From assembly GCA_032622095.1 (NCBI GenBank), contig CP136064.1, positions 52,148,073 to 52,212,072 of the forward strand: a stretch of DNA of 64,000 bases. Reading direction: 5' to 3'. The notes beneath the pieces were generated by a model. It searched no databases, was not told the DNA's origin, and worked only from the letters and a program-made list of their open reading frames with translations. Below, piece after piece: positions 17,296 through 30,570 of this stretch. Made by a program: the position numbers and the translations under genes. The DNA comes from Siphonodentalium dalli. Its lineage: Eukaryota; Mollusca; Scaphopoda; Gadilida; Siphonodentaliidae. How positions within the stretch are numbered: the first letter of the stretch is position 1; each line of letters begins with the position of its first letter.

Positions 17296-20200
17296 TGGCT
17301 TTTGTTCGTTTTGGACAAACGTGACACTTGTCGGAATATAAGACGTAAAACTCAGAATATTCAGAACTAAACTATACATCGGTGTACCCGGGGGTTTCAA
17401 AACGCACTTAAGATTTGCTCTGTTTTTCAGTTCAAATGACGCCGGTTCGAATGCATTTGCCATGGTGATATACCCCATGACATATACATGTCGACAGAAC
17501 TCGCAATCGACACATGTGAGGAGCGTAGTTCTTGTCCGCAACTAAGGTGGTTTTCGAACCATACTCGCGATTCTGTTGCAAACTATATTGGGCTGAATAT
17601 CTCCAAATTCACGTCCTTAGCCATATATAAACGGTAATCGTGTTATCCCACCCTGTATATACGAGCGAAGGTAACCATGCTCCTTGTACATCCATCTTTT
17701 CGATTTTATGTTTAATTTTAAATTAAATTTGAATAAATTAAAAATTAAAAAAAGGAGATATCCTTTAAATATTTGTCCAATAATATCACCTGGTTATAAC
17801 AGTGTCGACACTCCATACGTGAGCACACTCAATTCGATCAGATTGATGAATTCTTAGTGTAAAACACAGAACATTCACATCAAGTCTACCCGGGGGGTTT
17901 CAAACCGCACCTACGTTTTGCTGTGTTTATCGGTAGAATAAAAGCGCACATGACGCCGGTTCGAATCGCTATGTAATGGTGATACACCCCACGACATATA
18001 TATGTCGACAACCCGCCGTTTGTTCGTTTTGGACAAACGTGACACTTGTCCGAAAATAAGACGTAAAACTCAGAATATACTCGCGATTCTGTTGCAAACT
18101 ATTTTGGGCTGAATATCTCCAAATTCACGTCCTTAGCCATATATAAACGGCAATCGTGTTATCCCACCCTGTATATACGAGCGGATGTAACCATGCTCCT
18201 TGTACATCCATTTTTTCGATTTTATGTTTAATTTTAAATTAAATTTGAATAAATTTAAAATTAAAAAAACGAGATATCATTTAATATTTGTTCAATAATA
18301 TCACCTGGTTATAACAGTGTCGACACTCCATACGTGAGCACACTCAATTCGATCAGATTGATGAATTCTTAGTGTAAAACACAGAACATTCACATCAAGT
18401 CTACCCGGGGGTTTCAAACCGCACCTACGTTTTGCTGTGTTTATCGGTAGAATAAAAGCGCACATGACGCCGGTTCGAATCGCTATGTAATGGTGATACA
18501 CTCCACGACATATATATGTCGACAACCCGCCGTTTGTTCGTTTTGGACAAACGTGACACTTGTCCGAAAATAAGACGTAAAGCTCAGAATATACTCGCGA
18601 TTCTGTTGCAAACTATATTGGGCTGAATATCTCCAAATTCACGTCCTTGGCCATATATAAACGGCAATCGTGTTATCCCACCCTGTATATACGAGCGAAT
18701 GTAACCATGCTCCTTGTACATCCATCTTTTCGATTTTATGTTTAATTTTAAATTAAATTTGAATAAATTGGTAAAATTAAAAAAACGAGATATCCTTTAA
18801 ATATTTGTCCAATAATATCACCTGGTTATAACAGTGTCGACACTCCATACGTGAGCACACTCAATTCGATCAGATTGATGAATTCTTAGTGTAAAACACA
18901 GAACATTCACATCAAGTCTACCCGGGGGGTTTCAAACCGCACCTACGTTTTGCTGTGTTTATCGGTAGAATAAAAACGCACATGACGCCGGTTCGAATCG
19001 CTATGTAATGGTGATACACCCCACGACATATATATGTCGACAACCCGCCGTTTGTTCGTTTTGGACAAACGTGACACTTGTCCGAAAATAAGACGTAAAA
19101 CTCAGAATATACTCGCGATTCTGTTGCAAACTATTTTGGGCTGAATATCTCCAAATTCACGTCCTTAGCCATATATAAACGGCAATCGTGTTATCCCACC
19201 CTGTATATACGAGCGAATGTAACCATGCTCCTTGTACATCCATTTTTTCGATTTTATGTTTAATTTTAAATTAAATTTGAATAAATTTAAAATTAAAAAA
19301 ACGAGATATCATTTAATATTTGTTCAATAATATCACCTGGTTATAACAGTGTCGACACTCCATACGTGAGCACACTCAATTCGATCAGATTGATGAATTC
19401 TTAGTGTAAAACACAGAACATTCACATCAAGTCTACCCGGGGGTTTCAAACCGCACCTACGTTTTGCTGTGTTTATCGGTAGAATAAAAGCGCACATGAC
19501 GCCGGTTCGAATCGCTATGTAATGGTGATACACTCCACGACATATATATGTCGACAACCCGCCGTTTGTTCGTTTTGGACAAACGTGACACTTGTCCGAA
19601 AATAAGACGTAAAGCTCAGAATATACTCGCGATTCTGTTGCAAACTATATTGGGCTGAATATCTCCAAATTCACGTCCTTGGCCATATATAAACGGCAAT
19701 CGTGTTATCCCACCCTGTATATACGAGCGAATGTAACCATGCTCCTTGTACATCCATCTTTTCGATTTTATGTTTAATTTTAAATTAAATTTGAATAAAT
19801 TGGTAAAATTAAAAAAACGAGATATCCTTTAATATTTGTTCAATAATATCACCTGCAGGTGATAACAGTGTCGACACTCCATACGTGAGCACACTCAATT
19901 CGATCAGATTGATGAATTCTTAGTGTAAAACACAGAACATTCACATCAAGTCTACCCGGGGGTTTCAAACCACACCTACGTTTTGCTGTGTATATTGGTA
20001 GAATAAAAGAGCACATGACGCCAGGTCGAATCGCCATGTAATGGTGATACACCCCACGACATATATATATGTCGACAACCCGCCGTTTGTTCGTTTTGGA
20101 CAAACGTGACACTTGTCCGAAAATAAGACGTAAAACTCAGAATATACTCACGATTCTGTTGCAAACTATATTGGGCTGAATATCTCCAAATTCACGTCCT

Positions 20201-21086
20201 TAGCCGTATATAAACGGCAATCGTGTTCTCCCACCCTGTATATAAGAGCGAAGGTAACCATGCTCCTTGTACATCCATCTTTTCGATTTTATGTTCAATT
20301 TTAAATTAAATTTGAATAAATTTAAAATAAAAAAACGAGATATCCTTTAAATATTTGTGCAATAATATCACCTGGTTATAACAGTGTCGACACTCCATAC
20401 GTGAGCACACTCAATTCGATCAGATTGGTGAATTCTTAGTGTAAAACACAGAACATTCACATCAAGTCTACCCGGGGGTTTCAAACCGCACCTACGTTTT
20501 GCTGTGTTTATCGGTAGAATAAAAGCGCACATGACGCCGGTTCGAATCGCTATGTAATGGTGATACACCCCACGACATATATATGTCGACAACCCGCCGT
20601 TTGTTCGTTTTGGACAAACGTGACACTTGTCCGAAAATAAGACGTAAAACTCAGAATATACTCGCGATTCTGTTGCAAACTATATTGGGCTGAATATCTC
20701 CAAATTCACGTCCTTAGCCATATATAAACGGCAATCGTGTTATCCCACAATGTATATACGAGCGAATGTAACCATGCTCCTTGTACATCCATCTTTTCGA
20801 TTTTATGTTTAATTTTAAATTAAATTTGAATAAATTTAAAATTAAAAAAACGAGATATCCTTTAATATTTGTTCAATATTATCACCTGGTGATAACACAG
20901 GTGATAACAGTGTCGACACTCCATACGTGAGCCCACTCAATTCGATCAGATTGATGAATTCTTAGTGTAAAACACAGAACATTCACATCAAGTCTACCCG
21001 GGGGTTTCAAACCGCACCTACGTTTTGCTGTGTTTATCGGTAGAATAAAAGCGCACATGACGCCGGTTCGAATCGCTATGTAATGG
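17296..21086 (-). repeat. About 515-bp satellite, right array (inverted) with dimeric higher-order repeat
   Basis: Same satellite as the left array in opposite orientation, with unit borders (ATCACCTGGTTATAAC) at about 17,784, 18,300, 18,817, 19,332, 19,848, 20,366 and 20,881. Shared private variants (six versus five G before TTTCAAACC, CTATTTTGGG versus CTATATTGGG, ACTCCACG versus ACCCCACG) alternate, so 17,784-18,816 and 18,817-19,848 are near-identical ~1,032-bp dimers. The long variant unit is at 17,330-17,570. Confidence 0.9.
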
Positions 21087-21860
21087 TGCAGGCCATTCGC
21101 ACGGGTGTAGATATGAAACAATATGTAAACCTCCGGAGGATCAGGCATCATATAATACGTGATCCTCGTCTCAGGAGTCACCCGTGGCTCAATATATATA
21201 GAATCATATATCAAAATGGGGCCATATGGTGATCTTCTAAACAGGGGACATCACTCTATGGCATGATGAGAAGACAGAGACATGTCGAAAACACGAACAG
21301 AACGTTTATATACGAAACGGAAGATTCTGCAACATACAGAATACTACGTTGTTTAATGATACACACATGGTACTTTACGTCAACTCTTCGGATAAATATA
21401 TTAAGATAAATTATTTATAGCCTATATATATTCCGCACAAGATTAATAATTTGATAGAGCGGTAGCCATAATTCCTGAATAAGATTTATGTAAATATGTT
21501 AATGCACTTTCTTCTCTCTTTTTCAGGATCCGGTACAGTTAACCAGAGATGGATAAAAATTTGTTCCCATTGGATGTAAAACGAAGAAGGATTCATTGTA
21601 TATCACCAATGAAATAAAATGATGAAATTATATATATGTATATATAAATATATATTCGCATATATATTGGTTTGCATTGCTTTCATCATTACCCATTAGG
21701 CTTACACAAATAAATATCACGTTTGTGGGCCTAGCATTTTATATATGTGCATGGTTGCATAAGCCTACTCATTTATATAGGAGGTATGCAAATAGCACTA
21801 TACATGTCAGTTTACCGTACCATGATTTAATTATACACACGACCAAACAGCACTGAACCC
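21087..21860. other. No gene recognised; short AT microsatellite
   Basis: Unique AT-rich sequence after the satellite, with a TA/TATATG-type microsatellite at about 21,628-21,668. No supported coding frame. Confidence 0.5.
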
Positions 21861-22860
21861 GATTTAGTAAATCCCATGATGGACGCTGGTGGCCATGTTT
21901 TGAACGAATTTCGGTCAAAATATGAGCCCTCCATCATCTAGAGGTCACCCCGAATATCCATGTGAAGTTTGATGTTAATTGGATGAGGCCTGTTCTGTGT
22001 GCCAAATGATTTAGTCATACAAAGAGTAAATTCTAAGATGGCCAATGTTTTGAAACAAATTTCGGTAAAAATAGAAGGCTCCCATCTAGAGGTCACCCCG
22101 AAAGTACCTATGAAGTTTGGTAATCATCATATGAGGAATGTGGTCTGTATTGTCCAGGGTGTGCTAAATGATTTCTTCATGCAAAAAGTAAAATCCAAGA
22201 TGGCTGCCTGCGCCATGTTTTTTCATGGAAAACTGTACAAATTTTGATAGCTCCCATCTACAGGCGATTCTAAACATGCCTGCAAATTTTCAAATCAATT
22301 CCTCAATTATTGCAGGCTCCGGGGTGTGCCGATGGATTCAAATTTGAAATCCAAGATGGCTGCTGGTGGCCATGTTTTCCTCGAAATTCGGAATCTCCCA
22401 TATATGTCACCCTGACGATACATATGAAGTTTGTTGAAGAATGCATGTACAAGGGGTTCGTCATTATGGCGTGTCGAAGGAAATTATTGACACACGGACG
22501 ACGGACGCCAACCCATGGCAATAACTAAAACCTCATGTTGTAAAGTTGAGCTAAAATTCCAGAGGTGATCCCAAACACGCCTGTAAACTTTTCAAAACAT
22601 TTCGCCAATAATTGTGGGCTGACTGGGATGCCGATGTATTCAAATATGAGAACAATATGACCGCTATAACATAGAATACCCATTTATAATTCGGAAACAA
22701 ATGGTACAATCCCTATTTGGAGGTCACCTCGAAGATCTGATTGAAGTTTGGTGACGATCGGATCGGACGAGATGTGCGACATACATAGGCCTACCGATAT
22801 GAAATTGTTGACGGACGTATTCATGACGACCAACCCAGGGCAATAGCTCAAACTTGTGGG
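21860..22860 (+). repeat. Diverged about 160-bp tandem repeats
   Basis: Four diverged copies begin near 21,869, 22,037, 22,197 and 22,349, each with an AAGATGGC...CCATGTTTT core. Several copies also carry a CTAGAGGTCACC segment. The block ends in GACGGACG-type tails and CCCATGGCAATAAC. Short frames within are not genes. Confidence 0.65.
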
Positions 22861-23282
22861 CCTACATCACACAACTTTACTATTAATAAATTATATTGAA
22901 CTCGTATGGGTTTGAATTGTAAACCTCTAGAAATATATATACGCCGGCCTATAGCTATTAGTTTCCAGATGTCCCTTACAATTTTGATCTGGTGCATGAT
23001 AACAAATAAAAAATGGTATTTAATAAAAACTGTTCATTGAAAATAGTGTACATTTGCGTAACGTCGCCCTCGATCTTTTCAAATACCAGTCAGATATGAT
23101 CGCCCATACCGATTGACGGATTGACGTACGAACGGACGTATGACCAAACGAACGGAAAATCACTGCGTATACCCATTATCTATAATAGGCCCGCATGTAG
23201 CCATGAAATAATTGGCCTTTAGTTTGAAAATAAAAATAGAACTCAATCTTGCTACTTTTGTATTGAGAAATACATGCACATG
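22861..23282. other. No gene recognised
   Basis: AT-rich intergenic sequence with GACGG-type tail repeats near 23,110-23,150. No supported frame. Confidence 0.45.
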
Positions 23283-23786
23283 TTAAAGGCACGTGCGGCC
23301 TTAATTGTCGAAAATATTCATATTTGTTCCAAACACCGTAAACAGAAAAACATTAAAACGCATACAGTTCCGTTCATATATACCATGACCATCGCGTATA
23401 CACAGCATGTTATCATAAAGACCTACTATATTTTACCCAAGCAAGAGCCTGCTTGTGTTACAGAAGACAGCACAATGCTACTGGCTAATCACACAAAAAT
23501 GGCATAAACGCTCTTTATTAGTTCCATATCAGGTATTCACCAACAAAGAACGCTCTTTATGTTTACCATCATAATATAAACAAACACCAGAAAAGTAACT
23601 TTTTATGCTTTTGTTTACATAACAATGGTCAAACATATGACCATAACATACTGTTTATGCGATATTTCTTATTTGTATACGGACAAAGTCTATCTACATT
23701 TTGATGTTCTTTCTGTTTGTGGCGGTTTTTGACGGGTGGAGATATTTTCACAGGATACCCACCGCCAAGGCCAACCGTGTCTTTAA
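23283..23786 (+). mobile_element. TTAA-flanked MITE (piggyBac-like), copy 1
   Basis: The 504-bp element is bounded by TTAA at 23283-23286 and 23783-23786. Its ends are imperfect inverted repeats (TTAAAGGCACGTGCGGCCTT and, inverted, TTAAAGACACGGTTGGCCTT). A reverse-orientation copy lies at 33250-33751. It has no coding capacity. Confidence 0.8.
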
Positions 23787-24425
23787 GGGATGTGGTGAAC
23801 ATGTCGCATTTTATAATATTAAGTATTGTTGCAAACAGATATTTTGTAAATTGCTTGCAATGTTTATTGGTCGTACATTGCAATCGAAATGCATTGGCAA
23901 TTCCCGTCAAAAGAAACTACCTTATCGGGATCAGTTATCATTTGATATATGAACTCGAACGCTGATCAGAAATAGACATGTTCCCTGCTTCCACGTGAGC
24001 CACTTAATAAATCCCATTAAGTCAATGGTCAGTACAGCATCTAGTCTACAAACTAGAATTAACTGGTAGTTGATTATCTCCACAGACTTAATTACCACAA
24101 ATTCTATGAGTAACGAGTTTGTAATCATCTGTATTTGGTAACCCAGAAAATATCCCTTCAATGCTATTAGACAAAGCAACATAACTTATATAAATAATGT
24201 ATTTTAATTTTGTAAAACAATCAATATACACATATGTACTTGTTCATATAATTTATATAACAAGAGAAAACAAGATAAATAATAAGATATACTGACTAAG
24301 TTTGACAAAATGGTTACCAATATTTATTGTACCCTTACCCTACGATCAAGGCAACAAACTTTCACTCAACACCAAATTAAAAAAAACACATGTCTTAGGG
24401 AAATGTTGAAAAACGATATCTAATC
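23787..24425. other. Upstream region of the KDZ gene
   Basis: AT-rich sequence without a supported gene. A promoter for the downstream gene should lie here, but I cannot name a motif with confidence. Confidence 0.4.
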
Positions 24426-24965
24426 ATGAAGAGAGCTTTAGATGAGTATTATAAGGTGTCAACAAAAACGACAAAAGGCTAAAAAGAATTCAAAGTTGTG
24501 TCTGTCAATGAAGCGGTTAAAGCTTTGATAAGACCGGCAACAGCAAGTACAAGTACTAATTCAACTTCAAATTCAACAGCAACTTCCGGCAATTCTGAAC
24601 CAAATATTGCACCTGAACATGAACAAGATGATCAAGTTGAAAATCAGGCATTAGTTGAGGTACCGGTAGAAGTAGGTCATCATGACATAAATGAATCCAT
24701 CAGTGCAGAGTCGGCATCAGATTCTCAATATTTTAAAAGAAAGCGAAAGGAGGTTGAAAGCTGGGAATTTTTGAGAGAAGCACTTGTGGACATTGGTCAT
24801 GAAAATGTTGTGGTGAGCCCACATAATATATGCTGCATTTGTGAAGAGAACATAGAATTGGAAACCGTGTGTTGTTACCAATGTAATCGACAGAATGTTA
24901 TGTGTGTTGAATGCTGCGTTCAATCGCATAAATACATGTTGTGGCATCGACCACAAGTATGGAAG
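24426..24965 (+). CDS. KDZ exon 1: N-terminus and zinc cluster
   Basis: ATG 24426, in-frame TAA at 24480-24482, then an Asn/Ser/Thr-rich linker and a Cys/His cluster (CCICEEN ... CCYQCNRQNVMCVECC ... H ... WHRPQVWK) typical of the KDZ N-terminal zinc domain. Donor AAG|GTAATT, phase 0. Confidence 0.75.
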
Positions 24966-25574
24966 GTAATTATAGTATACTATACTAATACTAGTAATAG
25001 CAACAATGTTCAACAAAATATAGTGACTGGCTCGCAAAGGTCCGAGTTGAAAAAACAGTAGATGCAGGATCGAGGGGATCAAAACATGAAAATTTTAAAA
25101 TGATGAATTTGAGCAATCTGGGAGAGGACGGACAAAAAAGCCATAAATTTGTAGTCGGATTAAATATTGTTTACTGTGGGAAGCCAAATTGACATTTTAA
25201 TCTTCTCTCATTGCGCTTAAGCTCAATTAGATTTCCCTGCAATAAGATATTCCTTATTGCACTTTTAAAAGCGTAATTAAAGATAATTGTTCTATGTTTA
25301 TTGCACACTCTGAAGATTGCAGCTTGTAACATACTAACATTTAGGTCGATATTGTTGTATTTAATTGAACAAACATGTGCTTAATGTAGACTATACCCCA
25401 TAATTTAGAGAATTTTCTGTTAAACTTGAAGTCGCCAGTGACGTTGACGTAATAGGTTTGTATTGTTCAAGAATACACATTTTTTTATTGAACGTTTCAA
25501 TTCTTCTGTATATTTCGCACAAATAAGCCATTGGGCGTGCAATAAGAGCTAATTTCACTTAAACGCAATAAGAA

Positions 25575-25905
25575 TATTCCAAATAATGTTTCCGTCATCT
25601 ACATACATGTTGCACATCTACAATATATGGGCAACAATATTCTGAAGTTTCAACTCTCTAGGATGAAAACTGTAGGAGGAGTTGATTACACCATGAAGGT
25701 ACCCTCATATAGAAAATATAGAAAAATTAAGTCGAAAAGGGTTAATAACTTTCTCAATATATGGGCAACAATATTCTGAAGTTTAAAATCTCTAGAATGA
25801 AAACTGTAGGAGTTGATTACACCATGAAGATACTCAAAAGTGTGACGGACGGACGGACGGATCCCATTTCTATAGTCCCCCGAAAATTATATTTTTCTAG
25901 GGACA
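25575..25905 (+). repeat. Dispersed repeat family A, two partial units
   Basis: Two partial units sharing ATATGGGCAACAATATTCTG, AGGAGTTGATTACACCATGA and a GACGGACGG tail ending near CTATAGTCCCCCGAAAA. Other copies are at 31,950, 33,028, 61,660 and 63,270. The segment includes GTCGAAAAGGGTTAATAACT at 25,731, an empty target site for the TTAA MITE. Non-coding. Confidence 0.7.
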
Positions 25906-26149
25906 AAAAGAAGTTAAACCTTAAAAAAATAGAGAGCAACTGACTGCCATCAAATATTTTCTTTGCCACTGACCACGTCTCATATTTTCAGTAATCAATA
26001 TAAACATATTAGCCTACTAATTATTATTACATAAAGTAACCAATCAAACAAAGTTTATTTTTGTACAATATTGAGAAAACATTTGTAGGATAGGTTCGTA
26101 AACCAGACAATTACATTGTTGTTGCTTTTACCCTTTCTTGACAGGAGCT

Positions 26150-26260
26150 GCGCTGGTGCAGCATTAAAGATCCTGTGCCAGTGAATTATCTTGTATATAC
26201 GAGTCTCCCATAAGGAGCATAACATATATAAGAGAATGCACTGGCTTACAAGGTTATAGC
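26150..26260 (+). repeat. Hairpin-type dispersed repeat
   Basis: Shares GGTGCAGCATTAAAGATC, TATATAAGAGAATGCACTGG and an inner inverted region with copies at 52,510-52,735 and 63,931-64,000. Confidence 0.55.
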
Positions 26261-27898
26261 AATATTATAAGGCCAATATTCTCTCTTGATGTACATGTGG
26301 AGAATGCACAGGGTTTTTGAACAATTTCAGGAAGCTTCAGTCATGCAAGGGTTACTTTTGGGCTCCAAATAAACATTCATGCACGTTTATTAACTTCCTG
26401 GGTAATTTCACCCCTGCACAGTGCTTATTTGGGTCTGCAAGTTTATTAATTTTGATGCTATGAAAATTGAAAACAACACAAACTCAAGATTTCTATACGA
26501 TTCCAATATCATAATGTTGAGCTTACCGGTATAACTTTATGCATGTACATGTATATGGCATACATGTGAACATTTAAATATTGAATAAAACACCACATGA
26601 CACATACTGTCTCGATTACTATACTTGACCTACTAGTAGAATACGTGACAAATACTTTGTTACCCACAGTTAATATGCTGATGTTTTGTTCAGAGTTCCC
26701 TGCTTGGGAATGCCAACAAATCACATTGGAAATACCCGAAGCATTGGTGGAATGTTCGTTCATTTTACGTCTGTGATAAATTCTATTAAACAAAAATGCT
26801 TCCTCTACTCTTAAAATAACTCTGAATCCAGGTCAATCTGTCATTTTGATGTTCCCTTACAAGCCACTGAAATAGGTGCGATGTATACAACAGAAAGAGC
26901 CAAAAGGAAACATTTTAAGCTTCAAAATTCAATGCGACATCCAACGATGCGATTTATCCACTGACCGGTACGGTACTTATCAACATTTCTTGTATTTTAA
27001 ACCAATCTTATACATCCTTGGAACTTACTTAGACAAAATTTGGAAGCTCGAATGAGCCAAGTCCATTTAAATTAACAGAATATCATGACAGTAGATGTCT
27101 AATTTCATTGGGTCAATTATGCGGGCAGGATTTTACAGAAGAATAACACAGGTACAATTTATACTCAGTTTCCAATTTTCTATCAGAAGGAACCGTAACA
27201 AATCAGACAAGAACCATTACAATATCGGCGATAGAATGACTTCTGATGTAACAGTTCCTACACAGTCAGTCAGTATAGATTTTGAACTGTTGTAAAATTA
27301 CTTAGTACGATTATACCAGTCTATGTTATGCTGGACATGAAATACATGGACCAATGATTAACAGATGGGGTCAAATTCTAAGTAAAAAAAAAGGGCTATA
27401 ACTTACATAACAAGAGAATCGCTAAGGCGTGGCAAAATTACCCTGTGGCAATTTCAATAAAAGGTTGATGACCATGGGTCCCTGAAAATGTGGCTTTTTT
27501 AGTAAGGATAGCGTTATTTATTTAACTCTGTCAAAATTCATTGGACCAAATTCAAATGTGGCCTTTCTTTGTCTGAAATTTGAACCATAGAAAATATAAA
27601 GAGATTCAGTTGAACATTTTCCTTCAATGAATATGTATCCTTATATTATATTTGCTCTTGTCTGCTTTTATTACCTGAACATCCCTCCCAGACACCCAGT
27701 ATAGATTATAACCCGCTCGGGTATCTGTACAAGAAATATAGACCAAGGCACGTATTATTATATTAAACATATTATCTAAAATATATCTGATATGAACTCA
27801 AAGCGAGACACTGCATATAGCTCATATGTAAGGATGTTTTTGTATGATGTCCCTTTTGAGTGTTTCATTTTTCATCATTGCAAATTTTCTCTCGACAG

Positions 27899-27998
27899 GA
27901 AGACCATTATGAGCCTCTTGCTCTAACCAATATTTTGAGAACAGATCACATGTGCTGTACAAGTCGGGTCAGACGCATCAAGGTTGTCAGCAGTGATG
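27899..27998 (+). CDS. KDZ exon 2
   Basis: Acceptor CTCGACAG, donor GATG|GTAGGT; starts phase 0, ends phase 1. Encodes EDHYEPLALTNI ... RVRRIKVVSSDG, the strand that precedes the C-x-C block in KDZ proteins. Confidence 0.7.
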
Positions 27999-28942
27999 GT
28001 AGGTATGATGCCTGTACACAAATAATGTTAGAAATTAATTTGTTATCAATCATGATGTCATTGAAAGTAGTGAAACGTATGCATTCATCATATCAGATTA
28101 ATACCAAACAGTATCCACCACAAAGATTAACTTTTCATAATTTTTTTCAAGTGGCTTAATTTAGCAGATAATTTGAGAGGCTGGGATATTTTCTGACATA
28201 ATGTGTTTTACAAAGGCTCAAATTAGAACCGTAACAGCATCTCCAGAATGAGAATGAAATTTGAGTGGTAAGACATGCAGCAATGTCAGAGAACTCAAGA
28301 GTCTGGAATACCGGTCCAATCCTTATATTCCTATATTCCGGAATAAGGGTCTGGAAATCATGATATTACAGCAGAATAAACGCACATATTACAGTTGTAC
28401 ATCTACTTTGCACACACATGTTTACACATGTGATTTTGAAAGACAAACTGATGACAGAGGGTCTGTATCTTCACTCCATGTGCAGACTTATTTTGAGAGA
28501 AAAAAGGTTTGCTTTTTATTGTCTGAAAAAAGGATGTATTTCGTTACATATTTCGCGATCAAAGCACAAATGATCTTGAATTATGCGATTGAGTCATATG
28601 TTCATACCTCTGATATTAGCAGTGAAATTCATGACAGGGGTCTGTTTCTTAACGCATGCCTATGTACATTTTGAGAACCGCCTTTCATCATAGTCAAAGT
28701 ATAAGGACATAAATATATAGCACGACCAAAGGGGGGCACAATTTAATCTACAGTACATTGAACATGGAATAGAATGTCTTGTTGAAATACCTTGTGACAT
28801 ATTTGACCTTTAGATTGCAGTATAGTTGAGCATTTAACAATCAGGTTCAAAGGGTTAAAATCTTTACAAGGAGAAAAAGTTTTAAAAAGAACAGAATAGT
28901 TTAGCTACAATATTGTGAATGCAGATTGCATTATACCTACAG

Positions 28943-29153
28943 GTTGGGTACATGATGCAGCTGTTAGTGTGTGCAGTTGCGAGCCGACAGCTTGCACCCT
29001 TGTGCGGTATGATCTATGACCAGCAACACGGGAGAGCCCAGAAGTGGCATACTCCATAGAGCTTCTGGAGTGGCTGATTTCTTTGCAACTTGATGCCTGT
29101 ATATCCGCTCAGTCGTTTATACAGGCCATATCAACAAAAATCAATCTGAGGAG
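28943..29153 (+). CDS. KDZ exon 3, with in-frame TGA
   Basis: Acceptor TACCTACAG, donor GAG|GTAAGC. Encodes VHDAAVSVCSCEPTACTLVRYDL, then TGA at 29017-29019 where the family has Trp, then PATRESPEVAYSIELLEWL. It ends in phase 2, which conflicts with exon 4. Confidence 0.7.
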
Positions 29154-29665
29154 GTAAGCTAAAACAATTGAAAGTTCAACATCAGTCATAAATTGCAGAT
29201 GCTTTAAGGGCAACTGGCTCCAACAATCTATCGAAATAGAGATCAATCTTGTATTGTACATAAAGTGTTGTAACACTTGTTTGCTCTTATTCTAATAGCA
29301 TGAGGTTTAGGTTAACATTAGCAATTCATAAAATATTGTATAAACAATTGTCTGCTCATGCTATTGATTTCAAGTTATGTGTTGTCTGCATGATACTGAA
29401 GTAATATTTTAACTAGAATATATCAGCCATTTTAATTTTTTTCTTTTCTAGTGGCTCAAACTATTTCATGGACTTTTGTGTTTCGATATAATTCAAAATT
29501 TCATGTTGGTTCAACTAACACTGGTTCAAATGTTTTTTTTTATTAATTATATTAAATCAGCCACACCTTTTCTTGCATTTCCTTTTAGTTGCGAGCCAGG
29601 TGCAAAATTTGAGTAATTCATTGGTTTATAAAGAGTCCTTCTAAACAAATATTTTCTCTCCACAG

Positions 29666-29782
29666 ATCAAGAAAGTGTCCACAATAATGAAGGGAGAAAC
29701 CTTGGAGGAATACAGGCAATACCGATACGAGGTTCGACAGAAAAAACAGCCATTTGTTTCTGGTTGTCCTGTTTGTCCCAAA
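29666..29782 (+). CDS. KDZ exon 4
   Basis: Acceptor CTCTCCACAG, donor AAA|GTGAGC; 117 nt, phase 0 to 0. Encodes LEEYRQYRYEVRQKK and ends at CPVCPK, a zinc-binding pair conserved in KDZ transposases. Confidence 0.75.
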
Positions 29783-30405
29783 GTGAGCACAAAAAGATTT
29801 GACTATATGTGAATCAAGCTCCAAATGAGTTGCAAGTTTGGCATAAGATTTAAAATTCAAATCACTCATAATGTATGTCATTCTATTTTTTATGAGAAAA
29901 AAGGAGCGCTCTTAATTTCTTGGAGCGAATGTCACTGTGTATAGTAATTTCTTGGAGCGAATGTCACTGTGTATAGTGGATCCATTTTGAACAAAATTAC
30001 ATTCCCTGTGTCTAATCCTACATTTTTATATACTATACGCCCCACTATATGGAATATAGCAGCTGCAATCGATCCTGCCATTGTAAACATTGAGTCTATT
30101 TTTAGCTGTTTTCATCGGTGCATGTTTGTGTTTTCTGCAGTTGTTAAATGGCCTTGATTTGGACAATTTTATGTTAGGTTAGTTGTCGACTAAATAATGC
30201 AACTTCCAGTGTCTGGCTGGTGGCGGGATTAATATATATGGCTGTGGTAAATATCGGCCTTTCGTTAAGACACAAAAATGAGCCCTCTGTATTCCTCGAG
30301 ATATAGTCATTCTATTCCATCCCGCAGATTGTCATGTCCCTTTTTTTGTTTTACAAATCATCTGGCTTATTAAGGCCATTAAATTGTTTCAATATATTTC
30401 TCTAG

Positions 30406-30570
30406 TCAAAGTCGATGGCATTGACAATCTCCCTTGATGGAAATTTTGGACTGGTCAGAAAGAGAAATGCAGGGAGAAGCTTAGAAGATCCAAAGAGATC
30501 AGTATTTCTTCATGATGAAATAGTTCAACCATTTATCCAGGAGTACAGTGAATGCCACGATTCTGCAAAG
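30406..30570 (+). CDS. KDZ exon 5: first catalytic Asp
   Basis: Acceptor TTTCTCTAG, donor AAG|GTACTA; 165 nt, phase 0 to 0. Encodes MALTISLDGNFGLVRKRNAG; the Asp before GNF is the expected first residue of the DDE triad. Confidence 0.8.

Noticed and set aside
13452-20592. Repeated 74-codon ORFs (MSTYICRGVYHH type) in satellite units
   Set aside because: They recur once per satellite monomer on matching strand, vary with the DNA, and have no coding signature beyond absence of stops; by-products of the repeat.
12935-21086. CRISPR-like or bacterial repeat array
   Set aside because: Units are ~515 bp, contiguous, without spacers, in a eukaryotic context.
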